From JAJDTT01 sp022827025 (GTDB lineage: Bacteria > Acidobacteriota > UBA6911 > RPQK01 > JAJDTT01): a stretch of 64,000 nucleotides of DNA. Each line of letters starts with the position of its first letter. Position 1 is the stretch's first letter. The notes beneath the pieces were generated by a model that saw only the letters and a list, made by a program, of their open reading frames with translations, was not told the origin of the DNA and ran no database searches. The DNA is taken from the NCBI GenBank assembly GCA_965203535.1, contig OZ241897.1, positions 3,596,001 to 3,660,000 of the forward strand. The letters run 5' to 3'. The translations under genes and the position numbers were made by a program. Positions 44,585 through 55,400 of this stretch are shown here, in pieces.

Positions 44585-46012
44585 ATGGACCTTTTCGTAT
44601 CGGCAGTCAGGGACACGGTCAAACGGTTTTCCCTGCTGAAGCCGGGTGACTCGGTGCTGTGCGCGGTTTCGGGCGGGCCCGACTCGGTGGCGTTGCTCCG
44701 GGTTCTCAAGGAATTGAGCCGCGAGTGGCCGCTGTCGCTGTCGGCCCTCCACGTGAATCATGGCCTTCGAGGCGCCGAGTCCGATGCGGACGCAAGCTTC
44801 GTCGGAACGCTCTGCCGGCAGTTGGAGGTCCCGCTCCACGTCCGGTCGCGGCCGCTGAAGGCGGGGCCGGGGATGAATCTTCAGGAACTGGCCCGAAGGG
44901 TCCGCTACCGGTTCCTCTCCGAGATCGCGTCTGCCGCCGGGTCCGTGGTGGCCACCGGGCACAACCTGCAGGATCAGGCGGAGACCTTTCTGTTGAAGCT
45001 GGCGCGCGGCGCCGGTCCCACGGGGTTGTCGGGGATCTTTCCGGTGCGGGAGATTCTTCCTCACGGACCGGAGGAGGGCCCGGTCCGCCTGGTCCGCCCC
45101 TTGCTGGAGAGGGACCGGGAAGAAATCCTGGGATTTCTCGAACGCCGGCGACAGCCCTACCGGGACGATTCCAGCAACCGGAATCTCCGCTACGATCGCA
45201 ACTGGGTCCGCCACCACCTGATTCCCGACTTGCGCAACCGCCTGAACCCGGCCCTGGTTCCGACCCTGGGACGGACCGCCCGGCTCTTCCGGGAGGTGGC
45301 GGAGTTCCTGGAAGCCGAGGGGCGAAAGGCCCTTCAGTCGTGCCGGGAGACGCAGTCGGTCCACTCCGGCGAGGTCCGGCTGAGGGTCGCGGCGCTTCTC
45401 GACCTGGCGCCGGCCCTCAGAAAAGAGGTGGTCCGGCACGCGGTGAGAGTCTGCAAGGGGGACACGCGGGATTTGGGCCTGGAGCACGTCGACCGGGTTC
45501 TGGGCCTGGTCTCCGGCCGAAGCGGAAGGCGGATTCATCTGCCGGGAGAAATTGAGGCCAGCCTCGAATTCGACCACCTGAGACTGGCAAGGAGGGTTCC
45601 GCCGGTCCGGTTCCGCCACCGGCTTCCGGTTCCGGGGGAGGTGATCATTCCGGAGACGGGCCGGCGCGTGGTCTGCCGCCGCATGACGGCGCCCGCCGGA
45701 GATACGGGTCAAGTTCTGCTCCGTTTTCCAGGGTCCAGCCTGACGGTGCGGAACCGCCTGGCGGGAGACCGGTATCCGGGTCGGGACGGGAAGAAACTCA
45801 AGCGGCTCTTCCTGCAGCACCGCATCCCCAGGAGCGCCCGCGATTCCCTGGTGGTGGTGGAGGACGATGGACGCTTGCTCTGGGTGGAGGGTCTTCCCGC
45901 TGACCCTCGCGTCCGAGCCTGTCCGGGTGAAAAGGAGGCGGTCCTGATCAACATCGCTGACGTCTCTCATGCCGGGTCGAGGGAACCCCGCATGAGTCGG
46001 CATCGTGTATAG
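44585..46012 (+). CDS. tilS: tRNA(Ile)-lysidine synthetase
   Basis: The 475-residue protein has the N-type ATP pyrophosphatase loop S-G-G-P-D-S-V-A-L-L near residues 30-39, H-V-N-H-G-L-R-G and the substrate-binding TilS C-terminal domain. It makes lysidine at the wobble position of tRNA-Ile2. The length is normal for the long TilS form. It is transcribed divergently from thrC. Confidence 0.95.
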   Translation: MDLFVSAVRDTVKRFSLLKPGDSVLCAVSGGPDSVALLRVLKELSREWPLSLSALHVNHGLRGAESDADASFVGTLCRQLEVPLHVRSRPLKAGPGMNLQELARRVRYRFLSEIASAAGSVVATGHNLQDQAETFLLKLARGAGPTGLSGIFPVREILPHGPEEGPVRLVRPLLERDREEILGFLERRRQPYRDDSSNRNLRYDRNWVRHHLIPDLRNRLNPALVPTLGRTARLFREVAEFLEAEGRKALQSCRETQSVHSGEVRLRVAALLDLAPALRKEVVRHAVRVCKGDTRDLGLEHVDRVLGLVSGRSGRRIHLPGEIEASLEFDHLRLARRVPPVRFRHRLPVPGEVIIPETGRRVVCRRMTAPAGDTGQVLLRFPGSSLTVRNRLAGDRYPGRDGKKLKRLFLQHRIPRSARDSLVVVEDDGRLLWVEGLPADPRVRACPGEKEAVLINIADVSHAGSREPRMSRHRV

Positions 46013-46061
46013 AGGAGCGCCGCAGGAATGGTGCGCACCATGTTGGAAGAATCGGCAGGCG

Positions 46062-46090
46062 TGTTCAGACCCGGGGCATTCCCCTATAAT
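46062..46090 (+). promoter_or_regulatory. Candidate promoter upstream of ftsH
   Basis: A perfect TATAAT (46085-46090) has TGTTCA 17 bases upstream (46062-46067), a weak -35. It lies before MITE copy 3, so the element would be within the ftsH 5' UTR. Confidence 0.4.
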
Positions 46091-46108
46091 GGAAACGTGT
46101 CGGGCCCG

Positions 46109-46268
46109 GGAGCCTGCGCGGCAGAAATCAATCTACTGCGAAAGCGTAGAATCGGTCCATATTCGTGCGATTTCTCGGCGAATAGAACAACTATGCACCT
46201 CAAAATCGTGAAAATCCGGCCTCGATTCTCCACTTTCTCGCTACGATCATTTCTACCGCGCAGACTCC
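46109..46268. mobile_element. MITE-like inverted-repeat element, copy 3
   Basis: This is a 160-bp copy of the 41315/42496 family, in the same orientation as copy 2, with terminal repeats GGAGCCTGCGCGGCAGAAAT and its near-complement. It lies between tilS and ftsH, ending about 25 bases upstream of the ftsH start. It could form a large hairpin in the ftsH leader transcript. Confidence 0.8.
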
Positions 46269-46293
46269 TGGTTGCGCCTCGGGAGGTCCGGTT

Positions 46294-48237
46294 TTGAACA
46301 CTACCGCAAGGAGCATTTTTCTCTGGGTGGTCGTCATCGTGGCGGTGGTGGCTCTCTGGCAGTTCCTGAGCCAAGTCAAGAGCGGCGAAGTGGATCAGCT
46401 CAATTATTCGGAGTTCATTCGGATGCTCACCGACGGAAAAATTGAGCAGATCACCATGACCGGCAACAAGGTCGAGGGAGAGTACGTCACCGCCGCATCC
46501 GATTCACTCCGATCTTTCCGGGTCATCATCCCCAAGGGCTCGGAAGAGACCATCGCCAATCAACTGGACGCGAAGGGGGTCGTCGTCGAGGTCAACGAAA
46601 GCGAGCAGAGTTCGTGGATCTACGTGATCCTGACCTCCTGGTTTCCCATCATCCTCTTCCTGGCCTTCTGGATCTTCCTGATGCGTCAGATGCAGAGCGG
46701 CGGGAACAAGGCCCTGTCTTTCGGCAAGAGCCGCGCCCGCCTCTCCTCCAGCCAACAGAAAAAGGTGACCTTCAAGGACGTGGCCGGCGTGGAGGAGGCC
46801 AAGGAAGAACTACAGGAGATCATCGACTTTCTCAAGGAGCCCCAGAAATTCCAGAAATTGGGAGGACGAATTCCCAAGGGCGTGCTCCTGATGGGGCCTC
46901 CGGGAACGGGGAAGACCCTCCTGGCGCGGGCCATCGCCGGCGAAGCCAACGTGCCCTTCTTCAGCATCAGCGGCTCCGATTTCGTCGAGATGTTCGTGGG
47001 CGTGGGGGCCAGCCGCGTCCGGGACCTCTTCGAGCAGGGCAAGAAGAACGCCCCCTGCATCATCTTCATCGATGAGATCGACGCCGTCGGCCGCCACCGG
47101 GGCGCCGGGCTGGGCGGCGGGCACGACGAACGGGAGCAGACCCTGAACCAGCTCCTGGTGGAGATGGACGGGTTCGAGTCCAATGAAGGCGTCATCCTGA
47201 TCGCCGCCACCAACCGGCCGGACGTCCTGGACCCGGCCCTGCTGCGTCCGGGGAGATTCGACCGGCAGGTGGTGGTCACGCTGCCTGACATCAAGGGCCG
47301 CGACGCGATTCTCAAGGTCCATATCCGGAAGACGCCGCTGGCCGAGGACGTGGATCTCTCGGTGCTGGCCCGGGGGACGCCCGGGTTCTCGGGCGCCCAA
47401 TTGGCCAATCTGGTCAACGAAGCCGCCCTCAACGCGGCGCGGTACGATCGCAAGGCCGTCAACATGGAGGACTTCGAGCAGGCCAAGGACAAAGTGCTCA
47501 TGGGCAAGGAGCGCAAGTCCATGATCATGAACGAGAAGGAGAAGCGGAGCACCGCCTACCACGAGGCCGGGCACGCCCTCGTGGCTTACAAGCTCCCCGA
47601 ATCCGATCCTCTGCACAAGGTCACCATCATTCCTCGCGGACGCGCCCTCGGCGTCACCATGCAGTTGCCCGAGGAGGACAAGTACAACTACACCAAGGAA
47701 TACATGGAGTCCTCCATCACCATTCTCATGGGCGGACGGGTGGCGGAGCAGATCTTCCTGGAAAGTTGCACCACCGGGGCCTCCAACGATCTGGAGCGGT
47801 CCACCGACCTGGCCCGCAAGATGGTCTGTGAGTGGGGCATGAGCGAGGCCATGGGCCCGCTCACCTACGGCAAGAAGGAAGAGCAGATCTTCCTGGGGCG
47901 GGAGATCGCCCAGCACCAGGACTACAGCGAGCAGACCGCCGTCAAGATCGACAAGGAGGTCCAGCGGCTGGTTCTTCACAGCTACGCCAGGGCCAAGGAG
48001 ATCCTGGAGACCAATCGGACGCCGTTAATCCGGCTGGCCGAGACGTTGTTGGAGTTCGAGACTCTGGACGGCGAAGAAGTCGAAGCCGTCATCCAGGGCC
48101 GGAAGATTCGCCTTCCCCAGCGAAAGCCGACGCCTTCAGCCCAGGTCGAGGCGGAGGAGCCTGCCGAGCCGCAGGAGAAGGCCGCTTCCTCCCTGCCTCC
48201 CCTGGTGAAACCGGAAGAGCGTCCGGCGCCAGCCTGA
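46294..48237 (+). CDS. ftsH: ATP-dependent zinc metalloprotease FtsH
   Basis: The 647-residue membrane AAA+ protease starts with TTG at 46294, preceded by GGGAGG. It has helices near 7-24 and 107-127, Walker A G-P-P-G-T-G-K-T (about 203-210), Walker B I-F-I-D-E-I-D and the zinc motif H-E-A-G-H (about 425-429). The order and length are standard. It degrades membrane and regulatory proteins. Confidence 0.98.
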   Translation: MNTTARSIFLWVVVIVAVVALWQFLSQVKSGEVDQLNYSEFIRMLTDGKIEQITMTGNKVEGEYVTAASDSLRSFRVIIPKGSEETIANQLDAKGVVVEVNESEQSSWIYVILTSWFPIILFLAFWIFLMRQMQSGGNKALSFGKSRARLSSSQQKKVTFKDVAGVEEAKEELQEIIDFLKEPQKFQKLGGRIPKGVLLMGPPGTGKTLLARAIAGEANVPFFSISGSDFVEMFVGVGASRVRDLFEQGKKNAPCIIFIDEIDAVGRHRGAGLGGGHDEREQTLNQLLVEMDGFESNEGVILIAATNRPDVLDPALLRPGRFDRQVVVTLPDIKGRDAILKVHIRKTPLAEDVDLSVLARGTPGFSGAQLANLVNEAALNAARYDRKAVNMEDFEQAKDKVLMGKERKSMIMNEKEKRSTAYHEAGHALVAYKLPESDPLHKVTIIPRGRALGVTMQLPEEDKYNYTKEYMESSITILMGGRVAEQIFLESCTTGASNDLERSTDLARKMVCEWGMSEAMGPLTYGKKEEQIFLGREIAQHQDYSEQTAVKIDKEVQRLVLHSYARAKEILETNRTPLIRLAETLLEFETLDGEEVEAVIQGRKIRLPQRKPTPSAQVEAEEPAEPQEKAASSLPPLVKPEERPAPA

Positions 48238-48317
48238 TTCCTTTCAGCCGCTCCCGGTATCGCGACGGTGCGGGCCGGAGGAGCGCCGGTTCGATTCTCC
48301 CGCCGCACTCTTCTTGC

Positions 48318-49211
48318 ATGCGACAAAATCGGCCAAAAGATGAATTCCGGTACGGCCGGAAGTCCTTCACCCTGAGAGCTCGGAACAGGAGTCTGGAACT
48401 GGGTCCGGTCACCCGGACCATGGCGGTGATCAACGTCACCCCCGACTCCTTCTCCGACGGCGGCAAGTTCCTCGATTCGCGCAAGGCGGTGGACCATTGT
48501 CTGGAGTTGGCGGCCAAGGGCGCCGACATCCTGGACATCGGCGGCGAGTCCACGCGGCCGGGCGTGTCCCCGGTTTCGGCCGCGGAAGAGTTGGACCGAG
48601 TGCTGCCGGTGCTGGAGGGGATCCGTGGCCGCACATCCTGTCTCGTTTCCGTCGATACCTACAAGTCGCAAGTGGCTCGGACCGCCCTGGACGCAGGCGC
48701 CCACATGGTGAACAACGTCGGGGCGCTGGAGTTGGACCCGGCCGTGGCGGAGATTGCGGGAAAGACCGGCGCCGCCATCGTGCTCATGCACATGCGGGGA
48801 ACACCGCGCACCATGCAGACCCTGCCTCCCAGCCCGGACATTCTGAAGGAGATCGAACGGAGTCTGGGCCGGGCGGTGGACCTTGCCGACAGCCGCGGAA
48901 TCGCTCGTGATAGAATTGTTGTCGATCCAGGAATCGGGTTTGGCAAGACAGTAGAAGACAATCTCAAGGTCCTGAATCAGTTACCACGGTTGCGCCGGAT
49001 CCGGTTGCCGATACTGGTGGGCACGTCCCGAAAGAGCTTTCTCGGCAAAATCCTCGACATCCCGGTGCAGGAGAGGCTGCTGGCGACGGCGGCTTCGGTC
49101 GTGATGGCGGTGGTCGGGGGAGCCCACATCGTGAGGGTCCACGATCTTGATGAAATGGTCCACGCGCTCCGAATAGCCGATTCTATTCTGGGCGAAAGGA
49201 GAATCATCTGA
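48318..49211 (+). CDS. folP: Dihydropteroate synthase
   Basis: From the ATG at 48318 the protein has 297 residues. It shows I-N-V-T-P-D-S-F-S-D-G-G and I-G-G-E-S-T-R-P-G, the pterin-binding signatures. D-P-G-I-G-F-G-K follows. It joins pterin pyrophosphate and p-aminobenzoate in folate synthesis. It is followed by cdaA after one base, the common folP-cdaA linkage. Longer open frames to 47832 overlap ftsH and are rejected. Confidence 0.96.
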   Translation: MRQNRPKDEFRYGRKSFTLRARNRSLELGPVTRTMAVINVTPDSFSDGGKFLDSRKAVDHCLELAAKGADILDIGGESTRPGVSPVSAAEELDRVLPVLEGIRGRTSCLVSVDTYKSQVARTALDAGAHMVNNVGALELDPAVAEIAGKTGAAIVLMHMRGTPRTMQTLPPSPDILKEIERSLGRAVDLADSRGIARDRIVVDPGIGFGKTVEDNLKVLNQLPRLRRIRLPILVGTSRKSFLGKILDIPVQERLLATAASVVMAVVGGAHIVRVHDLDEMVHALRIADSILGERRII

Positions 49212-49212
49212 G

Positions 49213-50019
49213 GTGGACGCGTTCTCCGGTCTTTTCGATCTGGGTGTCCGGGACCTGCTCGACATCCTGGTGGTGGCCGTCCTCATCTACCACATCCTGC
49301 TTCTGGTCAAGGGCACCCGCGGCTTGCAGATCACGTTGGGAGTCATGGGGCTTCTGGTGGTCTACTACCTGGCCCGGATTCTGGAACTCCAGATGGTGGA
49401 GACCCTGTTCTCCAACTTCTTCATCAACTTCATACTGGCCGCAATCATCATCTATCAGAGAGAGATCCGCCGGGGACTGGCGGCGCTGGGCCGGGGAAGA
49501 TTCTTCCTTCCCTTGTTCACCTCGTCCGAGCGGGCCAACTTGAAGGGACTGGTCGCGACGGCGACCCACATGTCCCGGGAAAAAACCGGAGCGTTGATCG
49601 TCATGGAGCGGGAAATCGGCCTCCGCAACTATATCGAGACGGGGATCAAGCTGGACGCCCTGCTCGGAAATGACCTGTTGCTGAGCATCTTCAGTCCGGG
49701 CTGTCCACTCCACGACGGGGCCGTGATCATTCAGTCCGACCGCATCGCCGCCGCGGGTTGCTACCTTCCCCTGACCACGAATCCGGACCTGGGCCGCCGG
49801 CTGGGAAGCCGCCACCGGGCCGGTCTCGGGATCTCGGAGGAGACCGACGCCATTTCCATCATCGTCTCCGAGGAGAACGGCCGGATCTCGATTGCGTTCC
49901 AGGGCAATCTGATCCAGGACCTCGAGGGTCCGAAGCTGTTGGCGCTGCTGCGGGAATTGATGGGGACTCGCCGGAGTCCATCGGCGCAAGCGGCCCGGAG
50001 GAGTCCCAAGCCCGCATGA
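49213..50019 (+). CDS. cdaA: Diadenylate cyclase CdaA
   Basis: The 268-residue protein starts with GTG one base after the folP stop. It has three N-terminal membrane helices (about 15-32, 37-55 and 67-83). A DAC domain follows with P-L-H-D-G-A-V-I-I (about 176-184) and R-H-R-A-G-L-G. It makes c-di-AMP from ATP. The cdaR and glmM genes follow, the conserved regulatory cassette. Confidence 0.96.
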   Translation: MDAFSGLFDLGVRDLLDILVVAVLIYHILLLVKGTRGLQITLGVMGLLVVYYLARILELQMVETLFSNFFINFILAAIIIYQREIRRGLAALGRGRFFLPLFTSSERANLKGLVATATHMSREKTGALIVMEREIGLRNYIETGIKLDALLGNDLLLSIFSPGCPLHDGAVIIQSDRIAAAGCYLPLTTNPDLGRRLGSRHRAGLGISEETDAISIIVSEENGRISIAFQGNLIQDLEGPKLLALLRELMGTRRSPSAQAARRSPKPA

Positions 50020-50960
50020 TTAGTCCAAGCCAGTGGCTCCTGAACAATATCGGCCTGAAGTTGGTCTCTCTGGGCCTTTCGTTCCTGCTCTGGAATCTGT
50101 TGGGGGGCAAGGACGAGGTCATTCGGGTCGTGACGGTCCCGGTCCAGTTCGTCAACCTGGCGCCGGACCTGGCCATCTCCACCGACTACCAGCGGCAGGT
50201 GGAGGTGACCATCCGTTCGCGGCGCCGAATCGCCGTCGAGGAGGTGCAGGGCCTTTCGGCCGAAATCGACCTCCTGACCATGGTGGCCGGAAACGTCCAG
50301 ATCTCCCTCAACGAGCGCAACATCAGCAATCGTCCGCTCGGCGTGGAGGTCTTGAGCATTGCGCCCAACCCGCTCCAATTGGAGTTGGAGCAGATCCAGC
50401 ACAAGACGGTGGAGGTTCGGCCGCGGGTGGAGGGTGAACCGGCGGAAGGGTACGAACTGGTCCAAGTCCTGAGCTCACCCCAGCAGGTGCCGATATCGGG
50501 TCTGGAGGCGGAGTTGGCCAAGGTCTCCGACATTTCAACCGAACCGGTGGACATCTCCGGCCGTTCCTCGGGGTTCGACGCGGAGGTCGACCTGGACTCA
50601 CCGAGTCCGAGCCTCAGGATCGACAGTGGTTCACCCGTGGTCCTGCAGCTCCTGATCGAGGAAAAAAGGCGTGAGCTGACGCTGACGCGCATCCCCGTGG
50701 AATTGGACCCGCCGAGAGACGGGACCAGTCTCTTGACCCGCTCGTTGAAACTGGTCGTTTCGCTGCCCATCTCCTTCGAGGGCGAGGTCTCCGGCAAGGA
50801 CTTTCGGGCCCGGGTGTCGGCGGAGGACCTCGAGCCCAGCCGGCAGGCCTACGAGATTCTTCCCGAGATCGAGTCGGTCTCCGAGCAGGAAGACCTGGCG
50901 GACGTCTACCGGGTGGAATCGATGGAGCCGGAACAGGTCAGAGTCCGGGTCAGGCGTTAG
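50016..50960 (+). CDS. cdaR: YbbR-domain protein, CdaR-like regulator of CdaA
   Basis: The start ATG at 50016 overlaps the cdaA stop (ATGA). The 314-residue product has one N-terminal membrane anchor (about 10-30), then several extracytoplasmic YbbR-type repeats (for example P-V-Q-F-V-N-L-A-P-D-L). In Firmicutes CdaR modulates CdaA. The role here is inferred from order and fold. Confidence 0.87.
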   Translation: MISPSQWLLNNIGLKLVSLGLSFLLWNLLGGKDEVIRVVTVPVQFVNLAPDLAISTDYQRQVEVTIRSRRRIAVEEVQGLSAEIDLLTMVAGNVQISLNERNISNRPLGVEVLSIAPNPLQLELEQIQHKTVEVRPRVEGEPAEGYELVQVLSSPQQVPISGLEAELAKVSDISTEPVDISGRSSGFDAEVDLDSPSPSLRIDSGSPVVLQLLIEEKRRELTLTRIPVELDPPRDGTSLLTRSLKLVVSLPISFEGEVSGKDFRARVSAEDLEPSRQAYEILPEIESVSEQEDLADVYRVESMEPEQVRVRVRR

Positions 50961-51070
50961 TCCTCGGTTCCCACCACGCGTTCCGGGTCCGGAGACTTCG
51001 AAGAATCACCGGAGAGTGACTGAACATGGGATCGTCCCGGCGATCCGGTAAGCAACGCGGACTCGTGCGA

Positions 51071-52456
51071 ATGTCCACTCTCTTCGGGACCGACGGGATT
51101 CGAGGCGTGGCGGGCGAGCCTCCCCTCGACCCCGCGACCATTTTTCGAATCGGCCGGTGCCTCGCCCTCCAAGGGTGCAGGTCAGTGGTGGTGGGACGGG
51201 ACACTCGAGAGAGCGGACCCCGGATCGAGGAGGCCTTGAGCCGCGGCCTCACGGACGCCGGCGCCCGAATGACCTCTGCCGGAGTGTTGCCGACTCCCGC
51301 CATCTCCGTGCTCTGCCGGGATTCGGAATTCGACGCCGGCGTCGTGGTCTCGGCCTCGCACAACGTCTACAGCGACAATGGCCTGAAATTCTTCACGGGA
51401 CAGGGGCGGAAGCTGTCGCGGCGCCAAGAGCTGGCGCTCGAAACGCTTCTGAAGTCGGACCACGCCTCTCTCCGCGTGCCGCGGCCTCCCGGTTCGAGTC
51501 CGCCGGCATTGATCCGGACCGATCCCGGCTGTCTCGGGAAGTATTCCAGGTTTCTGCGGTCGGCCCTGGAGGTGGAGAGTCTGGAGCCCCTGAATCTGGT
51601 TCTGGATTGCGCTTCCGGAGCCGCATCCCAGGTGGCGCCGCGGCTCTTCAGCAGCCTTGGGGCTCGCGTCACGGTGATCGATGCTCCGCCCGACGGCCGG
51701 AACATCAACCGGGACTGCGGGGCGGTCCATCCCCGGCGGATGGCTCGCGCCGTGGTGGAAAAGGGGGCCGACCTCGGCGCCGCCTTCGACGGAGACGCGG
51801 ACCGCGCCATCCTGGCCGATCACCGCGGACGGATCCTGACCGGGGATCACATCCTCTTTGTTCTGGCCCGGCACCTGTTGGAACGAAACCGCCTGCCCAC
51901 GCGCCGGGTCGTGGCCACCGTCATGTCCAACCTGGGCCTCGAAGCCGCCCTGGCCAGCCTGGATGTGGGCCTGGTCCGGACCCAGGTCGGAGACAGAAAC
52001 GTCCTGGAGTCCATGGTGGAGGGAGGAGACGCTCTGGGCGGGGAGCCTTCGGGCCACATCATTCTCGGAGAGCACTCCCTGGCGGGAGACGGTATCCTGA
52101 CCACCTTGAAGATGGCTCAGGTGCTGCTTCAGGAACGCCGTTCGCTGGCCCGGTTGAGCGCCGGGCTGCGGCTCCGCCCGCAGGTCCTCCGAAACGTCGT
52201 CGTGGGAAGGCGGGGGCGGGACCTCCTGGATGACCGGAAGGTCCGGAGCCGGGTCGAATCGGTTCAGGAGTTCTTGCAGGGCAGTGGCCGGGTCCTGGTG
52301 CGCTGCTCCGGGACCGAACCGGTGGTCCGGATCATGGCTGAAGGAGAGGACCGGGAGCAGCTGGAAGCATGCGTGGAAGGAATCGCCGCTCGGATCCGGA
52401 GCTCCCGGGAACGGCTGGCGGCGACGTCCGACACCAGAGGGCAGGAGCCGTCTTGA
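51071..52456 (+). CDS. glmM: Phosphoglucosamine mutase
   Basis: From the ATG at 51071 the protein has 461 residues. It starts M-S-T-L-F-G-T-D-G-I-R-G, has the phosphoserine loop V-V-S-A-S-H-N (about 96-102) and the metal loop D-G-D-A-D-R. It converts glucosamine-6-phosphate to glucosamine-1-phosphate for peptidoglycan precursors. GlmM is often linked with and inhibited by CdaA. The frame also allows a start at 51026, but the conserved N-terminus begins at 51071. Confidence 0.96.
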   Translation: MSTLFGTDGIRGVAGEPPLDPATIFRIGRCLALQGCRSVVVGRDTRESGPRIEEALSRGLTDAGARMTSAGVLPTPAISVLCRDSEFDAGVVVSASHNVYSDNGLKFFTGQGRKLSRRQELALETLLKSDHASLRVPRPPGSSPPALIRTDPGCLGKYSRFLRSALEVESLEPLNLVLDCASGAASQVAPRLFSSLGARVTVIDAPPDGRNINRDCGAVHPRRMARAVVEKGADLGAAFDGDADRAILADHRGRILTGDHILFVLARHLLERNRLPTRRVVATVMSNLGLEAALASLDVGLVRTQVGDRNVLESMVEGGDALGGEPSGHIILGEHSLAGDGILTTLKMAQVLLQERRSLARLSAGLRLRPQVLRNVVVGRRGRDLLDDRKVRSRVESVQEFLQGSGRVLVRCSGTEPVVRIMAEGEDREQLEACVEGIAARIRSSRERLAATSDTRGQEPS

Positions 52457-55400
52457 GTCCCGATTCGTCTTTGCAACCATCCCCGGCGGCGTCGGGCCCA
52501 CGGTCTCCCGCGGCTTCGCACCTGTTCGAGGCCCTGGCCGGGAAAGCCCTCCGAAACCGGCGTCTCGAAGGTCTGCACGGAGCCGATACGGCCCTGGTTC
52601 TGGCCTCCATCTACCGAAGAGATCCCGGCGCCTATCTCTGGTTGGGCCGGAGCAATCGGGATCTGGAGACGATGGCGGCGAATCTCCGGCTGTTCCTGCC
52701 CCGGGAATGCCGGAATCGGGTCCTGCTGCTTCCCGGGTCCGAAGCGGACCCCTATCGCGGGCTGTCTCCCCACCCCGAGATCGCGGCAGCTCGAGCCGTC
52801 GCTCTCTGGAGGATTCTCCGCCGGAAGCAGGGATTGATCCTGACGACCCTGACCGCCTTGACCCCCCGGCTGCCCTCACCCCAGACCTTCATGAGCCAGT
52901 GTCTCGACCTGGAGGTGGGAAGGTTTTTCCCCCCGGACCACCTGACCCGAACCCTGGACCAGGTGGGCTACGTCCGGGAAGACCCGGTCGGCGCGGTGGG
53001 GGAATACTCCGTGCGGGGCGGCATCGTCGACGTCTTCCCGCCGTCGAATTCGGCTCCCGTCCGCATCGAGTTCTTCGGAGACGAGATCGAATCGATTCGC
53101 GAATTCGATCCGAAGTCGCAGCGGTCGGTGGCGCTGGTGCCCGGTTGCCGTGTGGTCCCCATGAGAGAACTGGCCGTCACGGCCCGCGACATCTCCCGAT
53201 GGCACCGTGAAGCTCCGGACCACTGGTCGGAAGTTCGATTCGCACAGGCCCTGGAGGAAAGACTCCAGTTCACGGCCAACGGCGAACTCTTCAACGGGTT
53301 CGAAGCGTTGTTTCCCCTCGTGGTGCGGACCCGCCACCATCTGCTGGATTTCGTGCAAGCGGAAGGCGGATCTTTCCCCACGCTGGTCCTCTCCGACTGG
53401 GATGAACTCCGGGAGGAGCAAAGGGAGATTCGGGAACGGTGGGAGGAGAGCTATCGGGAACGCACGGCCGACGGAGATCTCACCCTGCATCCGGACCGGC
53501 TCTACTGGTCCGCCGAAGTGGTGGAGGACTGGACGAAAAAGTGCCCGACCCTCTACCTGAGCCGGCTGTTTCAGGGCCGGGGAGAGGCGGAACGGTTCGA
53601 TTTCCGGCCCGAACGGCAGTACTCGGGGCAGCTTCGAAGATTGTTTGCCGACCTCGAGGAGTGGACCAGGCGGGAACGGGTCGTCTTCGTGATGAAGACG
53701 CCGGGGATGGTCGACCGATTGGTCGATATCTTCCGCGAGTACGATATCCATCTGCATCGTGCTTCCGGGTTCGGCAGCGCCCTGGATCACGGGACCGCCG
53801 TGATCGAGGGACGGCTTTCGGAGGGTTTCCACTCGCCCGGCATGGGTCTGCACCTGTTGGCCGAGGAGAACCTCTTCGCCGGGAGCCTCCCGGCCCCCGC
53901 GCCTCCCCGGACCAAATCCGATCCGGCCACCGCTTTTCTCTCCGACTTCCGGGATCTGAAGTCCGGCGACTACGTGGTTCACGTCGATCATGGAATCGGG
54001 CTCTTCCAGGGACTTCGGTCGCTGGGTGTCGGTGGCGACACCCGGGAGTTCCTGGTGGTCAGCTTCCGGGGGGACGACAAGCTGTACGTCCCGGCGGACC
54101 GGCTGGACCAGCTCCAGAAATACCGCAGTTCCGGCGAGTCCCGGCCGCGGTTGGATCGATTGGGAGGCGCCTCCTGGAACAAGACCAAGAAGCGGATCAA
54201 GAAGTCGATGCGGAGCATGGCCCAGGATCTGCTCAAGTTGTACGCGCAGCGGGAGGTGGCCCGGGGACATGTCTTCCCGGAGGACGACGCCCTGGTCAGG
54301 GAGTTCGAGGCGGCTTTTCCCTATGAGGAGACTCCCGACCAGGCTGCCGCCATCGAGGCCGTCAAGCAGGACATGATGGCGTCGCGTCCCATGGATCGCC
54401 TGGTCTGCGGAGACGTGGGATACGGCAAGACCGAAGTGGCCATGAGAGCCGCCTTCCGGGCGGTCAACGACAGCAAGCAGGTGGCCGTTCTGACCCCCAC
54501 GACGGTCCTGGCGCTGCAGCACTACAACACCTTCCGCGAGCGCTTCAGAGGGTTCCCCGTCTCCGTCGAGATGATCAGCCGCCTGCGCAACCGCAGCCAG
54601 CAGCGGGAGATCCTCGAGAACACGGAATTGGGGAAGACCGACGTTCTCATCGGTACCCACCGGCTTCTCTCCCGGGACGTCCGGTTCCGGGACCTGGGTC
54701 TCATCGTGGTGGACGAGGAACAACGGTTCGGAGTCGCCCAGAAGGAACGGCTCAAGCGGCTGAAGACCCGGGTGGACGTGCTCAATCTGTCGGCAACGCC
54801 GATTCCCCGCACCCTGAGCATGTCGCTGACGGGCGTCCGCGACCTCTCCATCATCGAGACGCCTCCCAAGGACCGCCTGGCCATTCAGACCGCCGTGGTC
54901 AGGTTCAGCCGGTCGCTGATTCGCACCGCCATCGACCTGGAGTTGAAGCGCCAGGGACAGATCTTCATGGTCCACAACTCGGTGGAGACCATCTACAGCA
55001 TCGCGCGCATGGTCCAGGAGACGGTGCCCGAAGCTCGCGTCGCGGTTGGGCACGGCCAGATGAGGGAGAACCAGTTGGAGAAGGTCATGCTGGACTTCCT
55101 CGACTATCGCTACGACGTGCTGGTCGCCACCACGATTATCGAAAACGGCCTGGACATCCCGCGGGCCAATACTCTGCTGGTGAACCGGGCCCACCGGTTC
55201 GGACTCGCCCAGCTCTACCAACTCAGGGGCCGGGTGGGGCGCTCCAATCGCAGGGCCTACGCCTATCTGCTCATTCCCTCCGAGGAGACTCTGAGCACCG
55301 ACGCCGCCAAGCGCCTTGCGGCAATCCGGGAATTCAGCGACCTGGGTTCCGGATTTCGCATCGCCGCCATGGATCTTGAGATCCGCGGATCGGGCAATCT